From Stenotrophomonas sp. (GTDB taxonomy: Bacteria > Pseudomonadota > Gammaproteobacteria > Xanthomonadales > Xanthomonadaceae): a stretch of DNA of 5,270 nt. Below are positions 1-4,928 of the stretch, piece by piece. Positions within the stretch are counted from its first letter, which is position 1. Every line of letters begins with the position of its first letter. The position numbers were made by a program, and so were the translations under genes. The DNA lies in contig DMZT01000193.1 in the NCBI GenBank assembly GCA_003484865.1, forward strand, positions 1 to 5,270. Direction: 5' to 3'. The notes below the pieces were generated by a model. It made no database searches, was not told the DNA's origin, and saw nothing but the letters and a program-made list of their open reading frames with translations.

Positions 1-63
1 CGCTCCATGGGGTGGCTCTACCCGCCTGTCACATCGCCGGTGTACATTGCCGTGCAGGTCGCC

Positions 64-70
64 AAGGAGT
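64..70 (+). promoter_or_regulatory. Shine-Dalgarno site deciding the start of the first gene
   Basis: AAGGAGT lies 7 bases before the ATG at 78, an almost ideal match to the anti-SD sequence at ideal spacing. The reading frame stays open upstream to a GTG at 12, but that codon has no such site, so 78 is chosen as the start. Confidence 0.8.
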
Positions 71-77
71 ATCGGTC

Positions 78-725
78 ATGCATCGAGCCCGCCAGCATGC
101 AGCCACGCAGACCCGTGAGCGCCGCCACCAGCTGGCGCACGAAGCCGCCCGGCTGATGGCCGAGGGCGGCATCCGCGACTATCACCAGGCCAAGCTCAAG
201 GCCGCCACCCGGCTCGGCATCCACGATGATGCCTCCCTGCCCCGCAACACCGAGATCGAAGATGCCCTGCGCGAGTACCAGCGCCTGTTCGCCGGTGCCG
301 ACCATGGCGCGCAGTTGCGCCAGCGCCGCGAGGCCGCCCTGCGGGCGATGGACTTTCTGCAGGGTTTCTCACCCCGCCTGTGTGGCCCGGTACTGGAAGG
401 CACCGCCGACGCCAACAGCCCCGTGCAGCTGCAGGTGCACAGCGACGATGCCGATGCCGTGCAGCGCTATCTCGATGAGCACGGCATTCCGGCCGAATCA
501 CGGACGCGCCGGCTGCGGCTGGACCGCGAGCGCAGCCTGGATGCGCCGGTCTGGGTGTTCAGCGCCGAAGACCTGACCTTCGACATCGCCGTGCTGCCGT
601 ATGACGGCCTGCGCCAGCCGCCGCTGTCGGCGATCGACGAGAAGCCGATGCGGCGCGCGTCGGCCACGCAGCTGCGTGAGCTGCTGGCGGACGGCGAGAT
701 CGAGGGTTATCTGGGCGGTCGCTGA
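78..725 (+). CDS. conserved-looking cytoplasmic protein of unknown function (215 aa)
   Basis: I do not recognise this gene with certainty. It encodes 215 residues with no signal peptide, membrane segment or cysteine cluster. The first half is rich in Arg, Ala and Glu and looks helical. It includes a stretch RLMAEGGIRDYHQAKLKAA (about 26-43), then an Asn/Glu-rich EIEDALREYQRLF (59-71). The second half reads as alternating strands and helices: GPVLEGTAD (103-111), a segment with HSDDADAVQRYLDEHGIP (121-138), an acidic DLTFDIAVLP (165-174), and a C-terminal PMRRASATQLRELL (190-203). The GPVLxGTA plus HSDD layout is faintly like a nucleotidyltransferase fold, but the usual GS...DxD catalytic pair is not obvious, so I assign no activity. 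The ATG is chosen over an in-frame GTG at 12 because of its strong ribosome binding site. Codon use is typical of the window. It ends 18 bp from the oppositely oriented hydrolase gene. Confidence 0.85.
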   Translation: MHRARQHAATQTRERRHQLAHEAARLMAEGGIRDYHQAKLKAATRLGIHDDASLPRNTEIEDALREYQRLFAGADHGAQLRQRREAALRAMDFLQGFSPRLCGPVLEGTADANSPVQLQVHSDDADAVQRYLDEHGIPAESRTRRLRLDRERSLDAPVWVFSAEDLTFDIAVLPYDGLRQPPLSAIDEKPMRRASATQLRELLADGEIEGYLGGR

Positions 726-743
726 AACGACGCCCGGCCTCCT

Positions 744-1511
744 TCAGGCCTCGGCGAACTTGACCAGAAAGCGCTCGATCGCCGCGACCAGGGCCAGCGG
801 CGTTTCGTTCATCGGGTAGTGACCCGCATTCTCCAGCACCTCCAGGGTCGCCTGCCGATAGCGGTGCAGGTAGGTCCTGTCCATGAGGGCCGCGTTGAAC
901 ACGGGGTCATGCTCACCGATCAGCACCTTCACCGGATGTCGGCCGATGATCTCCATGCTGAAGTCCGTGTCCGCCCAGGCCGGGAAGTACGCCGCGAATG
1001 CCTCCGGCGACACGTGCGCCATCGAGTACTGCGCCTTCCAGTCCAGCCACGCGGCGGGCAACCGCCCACCGGTGCTGCGATCGATGATGCCCCGACGGAT
1101 GCTCACGCTGCCTGCGGCCGCTTCAAGCACCTGCCGCGCGGGCGAATCGTAGGCGATGCCACCGCACGGCACGGGTGCCACGGCGACCAGCGCGCGCACG
1201 CGATCCGGGGCGAGCACCGCGATCCGCTCGATGGCCATGCCACCCATCGAATGCCCGACCAGGCTGAAGGTCGCGATGCCCAGCGTGTCGGCCAAGGTCA
1301 GCGCGTCATTGGCGATCTCGTCGATCGTGTAGTCACCGGGCACCCCGCGCATGCCACCGTAGCCGCGGCAATCCATGAAGAGGTAGCTGAACGCCTCGCC
1401 GGACAGCCATGGCTCGATCGGTTCGAAGGCGTGGGCGTCACCAAACCAGCCATGCAGGACCAGGACAGGATGGGCGCCAGTGCCGACGCGATGAAAGGTA
1501 GTAGTGGGCAT
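744..1511 (-). CDS. alpha/beta-hydrolase fold protein, substrate unknown
   Basis: This is a 255-residue soluble alpha/beta-hydrolase with a complete set of family landmarks. They are an oxyanion-hole HGWFG at 20-24, a DCRGYGG strand/turn at 47-53, the nucleophile elbow GHSMGG at 86-91 (Ser88), an acid in GEHDPVF (Asp202), and the catalytic histidine in NAGHYPMNE (His231). There is no signal peptide, so it should act in the cytoplasm. Length and layout match the single-domain esterase / enol-lactonase / haloperoxidase-like group. A helical cap lies about 120-185. Sequence alone does not tell the substrate; an ester, lactone or C-C bond hydrolase are all possible. The ATG is preceded only by a weak GGTGCAG-type site, so translation may be modest. 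It is divergent from the AraC-type regulator across 96 bp, which suggests control by that regulator (inference). It converges with the first gene. Confidence 0.92.
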   Translation of the reverse strand: MPTTTFHRVGTGAHPVLVLHGWFGDAHAFEPIEPWLSGEAFSYLFMDCRGYGGMRGVPGDYTIDEIANDALTLADTLGIATFSLVGHSMGGMAIERIAVLAPDRVRALVAVAPVPCGGIAYDSPARQVLEAAAGSVSIRRGIIDRSTGGRLPAAWLDWKAQYSMAHVSPEAFAAYFPAWADTDFSMEIIGRHPVKVLIGEHDPVFNAALMDRTYLHRYRQATLEVLENAGHYPMNETPLALVAAIERFLVKFAEA

Positions 1512-1544
1512 GGCTGCACCGTGCGGACGTGAGGTCGGGCCGCG

Positions 1545-1550
1545 ATGTTA
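1545..1550 (-). promoter_or_regulatory. possible -10 hexamer for the hydrolase gene
   Basis: The minus strand reads TAACAT here, 4 of 6 matches to TATAAT including the key first two and last bases. It would give a leader of about 27 nt before the hydrolase ATG at 1511. No convincing -35 is visible at 16-18 bp, as expected if an activator is needed. This is a weak call. Confidence 0.25.
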
Positions 1551-1594
1551 GGTCGACTGCGCGTGGCCCGCCGTCGATATCAGGCCGATGGCGA

Positions 1595-1600
1595 TAGAAT
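1595..1600 (+). promoter_or_regulatory. -10 element TAGAAT of the araC-type gene, implying a leaderless mRNA
   Basis: TAGAAT matches 5 of 6 bases of the sigma-70 -10 box and ends 7 bases before the ATG at 1608. Transcription would therefore begin at or next to the A of the start codon. No purine-rich Shine-Dalgarno lies in the 15 bases before that ATG, which fits a leaderless message. The -35 region is poor. Confidence 0.45.
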
Positions 1601-1607
1601 CCGGGCC

Positions 1608-2384
1608 ATGCGCAATACCCTGCTCGATCCCTTTGAAGATCTACCTCGCGCCGTGGTGGTCACCGCCAACGACTACGCCGCCGGATCCGTCTTTCCCGAT
1701 CACGCGCACCGGCGCGGTCAGTTCGCGTTTGCCTCGCGCGGCACCATCAGCCTCACCACACCCGAGGGACGCTGGCTGGTACCACCGCAGCGTGCCTGCT
1801 GGGTGCCCGCAGGCGTCACCCACGCCATGGCGATGCGTGGCCCGGTCACGATGCTCAATGTGTTCGTGGCAGCGGACGAAGTGGCGGCGTTCCGGTTGCC
1901 TGCGCGCTGCGGCGTGTATGCCGTATCGGCGCTGCTGCGGCACCTGATGGACGATGCGGTCGACCTGCCGGCGATGTACGACCTGGACGGTCGCGGCGGT
2001 CGGCTGATGCAGCTGCTGGTCGCGGAGATCGCCGCGATGCCACGCCTGTCACTGCATGCACCGCTGCCCCGCGACCCGCGCCTTGTGCGCACCTGCCAGC
2101 AGCTGTTCGATGCGCCCTCGATCGCTGCCTCGCTCGATGAGGTCGCCGCCGAGGCGGGCATGAGCCGGCGCACGTTCACCCGCCAGTTCCGCGCGGACAC
2201 CGGGGTGGGCTTTGCCGAATGGCGCCAGCAGGTGTGCCTGCTCGCCGCCATCGAACGCCTGGGTGCCGGGCAGCCGGTCACGCGGATCGCACTGGATCTG
2301 GGATACGCCAGCCCAAGCGCGTTTTCGTCGGCGTTCCGCCGCGTGCTGGGGGAATCGCCCAGCCGTTACGCGGAAGCACGCTGA
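1608..2384 (+). CDS. AraC-family transcriptional regulator, NimR-like
   Basis: This 258-residue regulator has an N-terminal cupin-type sensing domain (about 15-100) and a C-terminal AraC DNA-binding domain (about 158-255). The cupin part shows the HAHRRGQF motif (32-39) and VPPQRACWVPAGVTHAM (58-74). That pattern is typical of the NimR/YeaM-like branch with metal-binding-type histidines. The DNA-binding part contains both helix-turn-helix units: SLDEVAAEAGMSRRTFTRQFRA (175-196), and PVTRIALDLGYASPSAFSSAFRR (223-245) followed by the family-typical GESPSRY (248-254). The ligand is unknown. The frame is open from 1545, but the ATG at 1608 gives a protein start typical of the branch and sits just after a -10 box, so it is preferred. 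It is divergent from the alpha/beta-hydrolase, its most likely target by the usual arrangement of such regulators (inference). Confidence 0.93.
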   Translation: MRNTLLDPFEDLPRAVVVTANDYAAGSVFPDHAHRRGQFAFASRGTISLTTPEGRWLVPPQRACWVPAGVTHAMAMRGPVTMLNVFVAADEVAAFRLPARCGVYAVSALLRHLMDDAVDLPAMYDLDGRGGRLMQLLVAEIAAMPRLSLHAPLPRDPRLVRTCQQLFDAPSIAASLDEVAAEAGMSRRTFTRQFRADTGVGFAEWRQQVCLLAAIERLGAGQPVTRIALDLGYASPSAFSSAFRRVLGESPSRYAEAR

Positions 2385-2410
2385 CGATCACCATGCGCTG
2401 AACGCCAAAC

Positions 2411-2427
2411 GCCCCGCAATGCGGCGC
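2411..2427 (-). terminator. degenerate terminator-like hairpin between araC-type and BOF genes
   Basis: The arms GCCCCGC and GCGGCGC can pair around a 3-base AAT loop with one mismatch. On the minus strand the arm is followed by GTTTGG, only a short T run. It lies 20 bases past the BOF gene stop and 27 past the araC-type stop, so it could serve either transcript weakly. It closely resembles the gltA terminator (19 of 21 bases identical over 2407-2427 versus 2915-2935). Confidence 0.4.
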
Positions 2428-2446
2428 ATCCGACGGTGCAGGAGAA

Positions 2447-2812
2447 TCAGCGCGTGCCGATGATCCGCACATGCTCCACATCGATATCGGTGGGCTTGAA
2501 GCGATGCGTATCGACTTCTCCCTGCAGCTCCACCACGGTCGTCGCGCTGACGGGCTGCCGGTCGGGCAGATCCTTGTCATCGATCTCGACGTCGATCTCG
2601 CCGGTGGCATCCTTGAAGCGATAGCGTTCGTGGCCGATCTTGGCGATCAGCGTGCCCTGCAGTACGACGGGCTGGTCATCGCGCTGGTCGCGGGCTTCAG
2701 CGACGGTGGTGACCGCGCTGGTCGCGCCAGGGCCGGTGTACTGGGCATGTGCGCCGGCGCTGACCACGCTCAGCGGTGCGGCGATGAGGACTACGGCGAT
2801 CAGACGATTCAT
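2447..2812 (-). CDS. exported OB-fold (BOF / YgiW-type) protein
   Basis: This encodes 121 residues beginning with a signal peptide: basic MNRL, a hydrophobic stretch to about 18, and an AHA site with cleavage expected after Ala23. The mature protein of about 98 residues should be periplasmic. Residues 34-119 form a single bacterial OB-fold of the BOF family (YgiW, YdeI, VisP). Its hallmarks are VVLQGTLIAKIGHERYRFKD (49-68), the signature DATGEIDVEIDD (68-79), and ELQGEVD followed by DIDVEHVRI (95-117). Members in enteric bacteria are linked to stress tolerance, and Salmonella VisP binds peptidoglycan; whether this protein does the same is unknown. The ATG at 2812 is chosen because GGAG lies 6 bases upstream; an in-frame ATG at 2824 lacks such a site. 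It lies downstream of gltA in the same direction but beyond a strong terminator, so it probably has its own promoter, which I cannot place. Confidence 0.9.
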   Translation of the reverse strand: MNRLIAVVLIAAPLSVVSAGAHAQYTGPGATSAVTTVAEARDQRDDQPVVLQGTLIAKIGHERYRFKDATGEIDVEIDDKDLPDRQPVSATTVVELQGEVDTHRFKPTDIDVEHVRIIGTR

Positions 2813-2818
2813 GAGGGA

Positions 2819-2822
2819 CTCC
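2819..2822 (-). promoter_or_regulatory. Shine-Dalgarno GGAG of the BOF-family gene
   Basis: GGAG on the minus strand lies 6 bases before the ATG at 2812. It decides between this start and the alternative in-frame ATG at 2824, within which the GGAG itself overlaps the second codon. Confidence 0.55.
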
Positions 2823-2909
2823 ATGGGCGTGAGGGTGACCGCCAAGGTTGTACCTCGATCGAAGTGAGGCCCATGCAAGAAGTACGAAAAGAGGTGACCG
2901 GCGGCGCCC

Positions 2910-2940
2910 AAAAAAAACGCCCCGCAGTGCGGGGCGTTTT
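2910..2940 (-). terminator. intrinsic terminator of gltA
   Basis: This is a perfect 12-bp stem (eight G/C pairs, CGCCCCGC with GCGGGGCG, extended by four A-T pairs) around a 3-base loop. On the minus strand it is followed by eight T residues in a row. It starts 22 bases after the gltA stop. On the plus strand the T run is only four, so the main direction is minus. It separates gltA from the BOF gene. Confidence 0.93.
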
Positions 2941-2961
2941 CATCACAACCTGCCGGGGCGA

Positions 2962-4239
2962 TCAGCCCTGGTAGTCGCGCACGTCGCTGCCGGTGTAGAC
3001 CTGGCGCGGACGGCCGATCTTCATTTCCGGATCGACCTGCTGTTCCAGCCAATGGGCCACCCAGCCGGAGGTACGGCCGAGGGCGAACATGACGGTGAAC
3101 ATTTCGGTCGGGATCTGCAGCGCCTTGTAGATGATGCCGCTGTAGAAATCGACGTTCGGGTACAGCTTGCGGGCGACGAAGTAGTCATCCTGCAGCGCGG
3201 CCTGCTCCAGCTTGACGGCCACGTCCAGCAGCGGATCCTGCACGCCCAGCTGTTCCAGCACCTTGCCGGTCATCACACCGATGACCTTGGCGCGCGGGTC
3301 GAAGTTCTTGTACACGCGGTGGCCAAAGCCCATCAGGCGGAAGCCGGAGGTCTTGTCCTTGGCCTTGAGCACGGCGGACTCGACGTTGTCGGCCGAACCG
3401 ATCTCTTCGAGCATCTTCAGCACGGCTTCGTTGGCACCGCCGTGGGCCGGACCCCACAGCGCGGTGACGCCAGCAGCGACCGACGCGTACGGGTTGGCAC
3501 CGGTCGAACCGACCAGACGCACGGTCGAGGTCGAGGCGTTCTGCTCATGATCGGCGTGCAGGATGAACAGCAGATCCAGCGCCTTGACCACGTCCTGGTT
3601 CAGCTCGTACTGGCCATCGGCCGACTCGAAGGTCTGCTTCAGGAAGCGGCTGACGTAATCCAGCGAGGTGTCCGGCTTGTTGGCCGGCAGGCCCTTGCCG
3701 TGGCGGTAGATCAGGGCCGACAGGGTCGGCACCTTGGCGATCAGGCGCACCGCGGCATGACGACGCTGTTCGGCGTCGGACAGGTCCAGCGAAGCGTGGT
3801 AGATGCCCGACAGCTGCGCGATGGCGGCGGTCAGGATGGCCATCGGATGGGCATCCTTGGCGAAGCTGCCGATCAGCGTGTTGATCGACGGATCCACATC
3901 GGCTTCGGCCGCCAGCTCGTCGGTGAAGGCCTTCAGCTGCTCGGCGCTCGGACGCTCGCCGTTGATCAGCAGGTAGGCCACTTCGACGTAGCTCGACTTT
4001 TCCGAGAGCTGCTCGATGGGATAGCCGCGATACAGCAGCACGCCCTTGTCACCGTCGATATAGGTGATGGCGGACTTGCAGCTGGCGGTGGCGGTGAAGC
4101 CGGAGTCGTACGTGAAGAGACCGGTTTCCTTGGTCAGCTTCGAGATATCGACGCAATCGTTGCCGAGCGTGGGTTTGATGACTGGCAGAACAACCGACGT
4201 GTCGCCGGCGTTGAGCGTGACCTGATCAAGATCGGACAC
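2962..4239 (-). CDS. gltA: citrate synthase, type II
   Basis: GltA condenses oxaloacetate and acetyl-CoA to citrate, the entry step of the TCA cycle, in the cytoplasm. The product is 425 residues, close to the 427 of E. coli. All catalytic residues are present: His266 in GPAHGGANEA, His307 in the signature GFGHRVYKNFDPRAK (304-318), and Asp364 in PNVDFYSGI. Substrate-binding HADHEQNASTSTVR (228-241) is intact, as is the C-terminal GRPRQVYTG (409-417). The start is GTG at 4239, with GAGGAG 8 bases upstream, giving the family-typical MSDLDQV beginning. An upstream in-frame ATG at 4329 would overlap the promoter and is rejected. Residues 105-118 differ from the E. coli segment that helps bind the inhibitor NADH. 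The gene has its own promoter and a strong terminator, so it is probably monocistronic. Confidence 0.98.
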   Translation of the reverse strand: MSDLDQVTLNAGDTSVVLPVIKPTLGNDCVDISKLTKETGLFTYDSGFTATASCKSAITYIDGDKGVLLYRGYPIEQLSEKSSYVEVAYLLINGERPSAEQLKAFTDELAAEADVDPSINTLIGSFAKDAHPMAILTAAIAQLSGIYHASLDLSDAEQRRHAAVRLIAKVPTLSALIYRHGKGLPANKPDTSLDYVSRFLKQTFESADGQYELNQDVVKALDLLFILHADHEQNASTSTVRLVGSTGANPYASVAAGVTALWGPAHGGANEAVLKMLEEIGSADNVESAVLKAKDKTSGFRLMGFGHRVYKNFDPRAKVIGVMTGKVLEQLGVQDPLLDVAVKLEQAALQDDYFVARKLYPNVDFYSGIIYKALQIPTEMFTVMFALGRTSGWVAHWLEQQVDPEMKIGRPRQVYTGSDVRDYQG

Positions 4240-4247
4240 TGTGTGCG

Positions 4248-4253
4248 CTCCTC
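4248..4253 (-). promoter_or_regulatory. Shine-Dalgarno GAGGAG of gltA
   Basis: GAGGAG on the minus strand sits 8 bases before the GTG at 4239. It fixes this non-ATG codon as the start of gltA. Confidence 0.8.
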
Positions 4254-4300
4254 GAGGGAAGGCGCCCGCCCAAGCGCATGGGTCAGGCACGTGAAGGAAG

Positions 4301-4320
4301 TCCACGATCGTTATCGTGGA
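4301..4320. repeat. perfect inverted repeat in the gltA leader
   Basis: TCCACGAT and ATCGTGGA form a perfect 8-bp inverted repeat around a 4-base centre. It begins within a base or two of the predicted gltA transcription start. It could be a regulator operator or fold as a 5'-terminal mRNA stem-loop. It is not followed by a T run, so it is not a terminator. Confidence 0.7.
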
Positions 4321-4327
4321 TCCCGCC

Positions 4328-4336
4328 ATTATCGCA
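4328..4336 (-). promoter_or_regulatory. extended -10 promoter of gltA
   Basis: The minus strand reads TGCGATAAT: a -10 box GATAAT (5 of 6) preceded by the TG of an extended -10 element. No recognisable -35 lies 16-18 bp further upstream, which an extended -10 can offset. The predicted start near 4321 gives a leader of about 80 nt. Confidence 0.5.
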
Positions 4337-4503
4337 CAGCAACATTTTCGACGCCCTAGGACGGAAGTCGTAGAAGCAGGTTCCGGACCGCGCCGCAGGC
4401 GCTATCCCAGAGTGCGCAAGGGCTCGCGCCAACGCACGGACACAGCGTTCCGTCGGCGGGGCATGTGGGCCTCACCTGGCGTTCAGCAAACCGGGAACAA
4501 CAA
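4337..4503. other. intergenic spacer between rpmE2 terminator and gltA promoter
   Basis: Together with the gltA leader this makes a stretch of about 300 bases without a gene. I find no coding sequence, tRNA or other RNA gene in it. It holds two short overlapping inverted repeats at 4431-4453 (AACGC with GCGTT, and ACGGA with TCCGT), too short to interpret. It may carry upstream control sites for gltA. Confidence 0.5.
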
Positions 4504-4535
4504 AAAACAACGGCCGCCAAGGCGACCGTTGTTTT
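4504..4535 (-). terminator. intrinsic terminator of rpmE2
   Basis: The arms at 4504-4518 and 4521-4535 pair over 14-15 positions. The single plus-strand C-A mismatch becomes a G-U pair in the minus-strand RNA. The minus-strand stem runs into six T residues followed by further T-rich sequence. It begins about 21 bases past the rpmE2 stop. Confidence 0.92.
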
Positions 4536-4555
4536 CAAGCAGCTGCGTCGACAGA

Positions 4556-4816
4556 TCAGGCCGCGGTCGGCGCCGGCTTGCCGAAACGCTTCTGGAACTT
4601 GTCGATACGGCCGCTGGTGTCGATCACCTTGTGCTTGCCCGTGTAGAACGGATGCGAAGCCGAGGAGATTTCAACCTTGACGAGCGGATACTCGTTGCCG
4701 TCTTCCCACTTGATCGTGTCCTTGGTGGACATGGTCGAACGGGTCAGGATCTTGAAATCAGAGGTAACGTCGTGGAAAACCACGTCGCGGTAAGCAGGAT
4801 GAATATCGGCCTTCAT
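4556..4816 (-). CDS. rpmE2: 50S ribosomal protein L31, type B (zinc-independent)
   Basis: This 86-residue protein of the large ribosomal subunit belongs to the type B (C-minus) L31 family. It opens with [16 protein letters not shown] (1-16), a clear family start. It continues through [27 protein letters not shown] (34-60) and ends in [12 protein letters not shown] (69-80). It contains no cysteine at all, so the CxxC zinc site of type A L31 is absent and it should not bind zinc. L31 bridges the two ribosomal subunits near the 5S rRNA. The ATG at 4816 lacks a clear Shine-Dalgarno in the roughly 33-nt predicted leader, unusual for a gene expected to be highly expressed. A near-consensus promoter and a strong terminator frame it as a single-gene unit upstream of gltA. 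Confidence 0.97.
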   Translation of the reverse strand: MKADIHPAYRDVVFHDVTSDFKILTRSTMSTKDTIKWEDGNEYPLVKVEISSASHPFYTGKHKVIDTSGRIDKFQKRFGKPAPTAA

Positions 4817-4855
4817 GGGCGCGCACCGTAATAAGGGCTGGTGGTCAAGAGCGGC

Positions 4856-4884
4856 ATTATAGTCCCGGCCGCCGCAAAGGGCAA
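4856..4884 (-). promoter_or_regulatory. sigma-70-type promoter of rpmE2
   Basis: On the minus strand a perfect -10 box TATAAT (4856-4861) lies 17 bp downstream of TTGCCC (4879-4884, 4 of 6 to TTGACA). Transcription should start near 4849, giving a short leader. This is the best promoter in the window and fits a ribosomal protein gene. Confidence 0.8.
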
Positions 4885-4890
4885 GCCGGG
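4864..4890. repeat. inverted repeat bracketing the rpmE2 -35 region
   Basis: CCCGGC (4864-4869) and GCCGGG (4885-4890) are perfect complements separated by 15 bases that include the -35 box. It could be an operator, or chance in GC-rich DNA. Confidence 0.3.
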
Positions 4891-4903
4891 TCCATCAACC
4901 GTG

Positions 4904-4925
4904 CGAAAGGTCCGCCGCAGCGGCG
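4904..4925 (-). terminator. weak possible terminator of the nucleoside hydrolase gene
   Basis: CGCCG and CGGCG (4913-4925) form a 5-bp GC stem with a 3-base loop just past the nucleoside hydrolase stop. On the minus strand it is followed by ACCTTTCG. The T run is only three, so termination would be inefficient and read-through into rpmE2 is possible. Confidence 0.3.
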
Positions 4926-4928
4926 TCA

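Noticed and set aside
12..77. N-terminal extension of the first gene from the GTG at 12
   Set aside because: There is no ribosome binding site before it, whereas the ATG at 78 has an ideal one, and the extension would encode the region holding that site.
819..1532. 237-codon open frame on the plus strand opposite the alpha/beta-hydrolase
   Set aside because: It is a shadow of a gene with full catalytic motifs. Its translation is Arg/His-rich without recognisable domain pattern or ribosome binding site.
4240..4329. 30-residue N-terminal extension of citrate synthase from the ATG at 4329
   Set aside because: It would overlap the -10 box and inverted repeat. The GTG at 4239 has a strong Shine-Dalgarno and gives the normal family N-terminus.
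2848..4359. 503-codon open frame on the plus strand opposite gltA
   Set aside because: It is antisense to a certain citrate synthase gene. Its length comes from G/C-rich third positions, its translation is low complexity in Arg, Gly, His and Gln, and it runs through the gltA promoter and terminator.
4464..4475. TGTG...TCAC resembling a CRP/Clp site upstream of gltA
   Set aside because: The half-sites are too close (TGTG and TCAC separated by 4 bases instead of the usual 8 between these cores), so it does not fit the consensus.
4316..4831. 171-codon plus-strand frame across the gltA-rpmE2 spacer and opposite rpmE2
   Set aside because: It crosses two promoter/terminator regions and is antisense to L31. 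The product is Arg-rich and unstructured in appearance.
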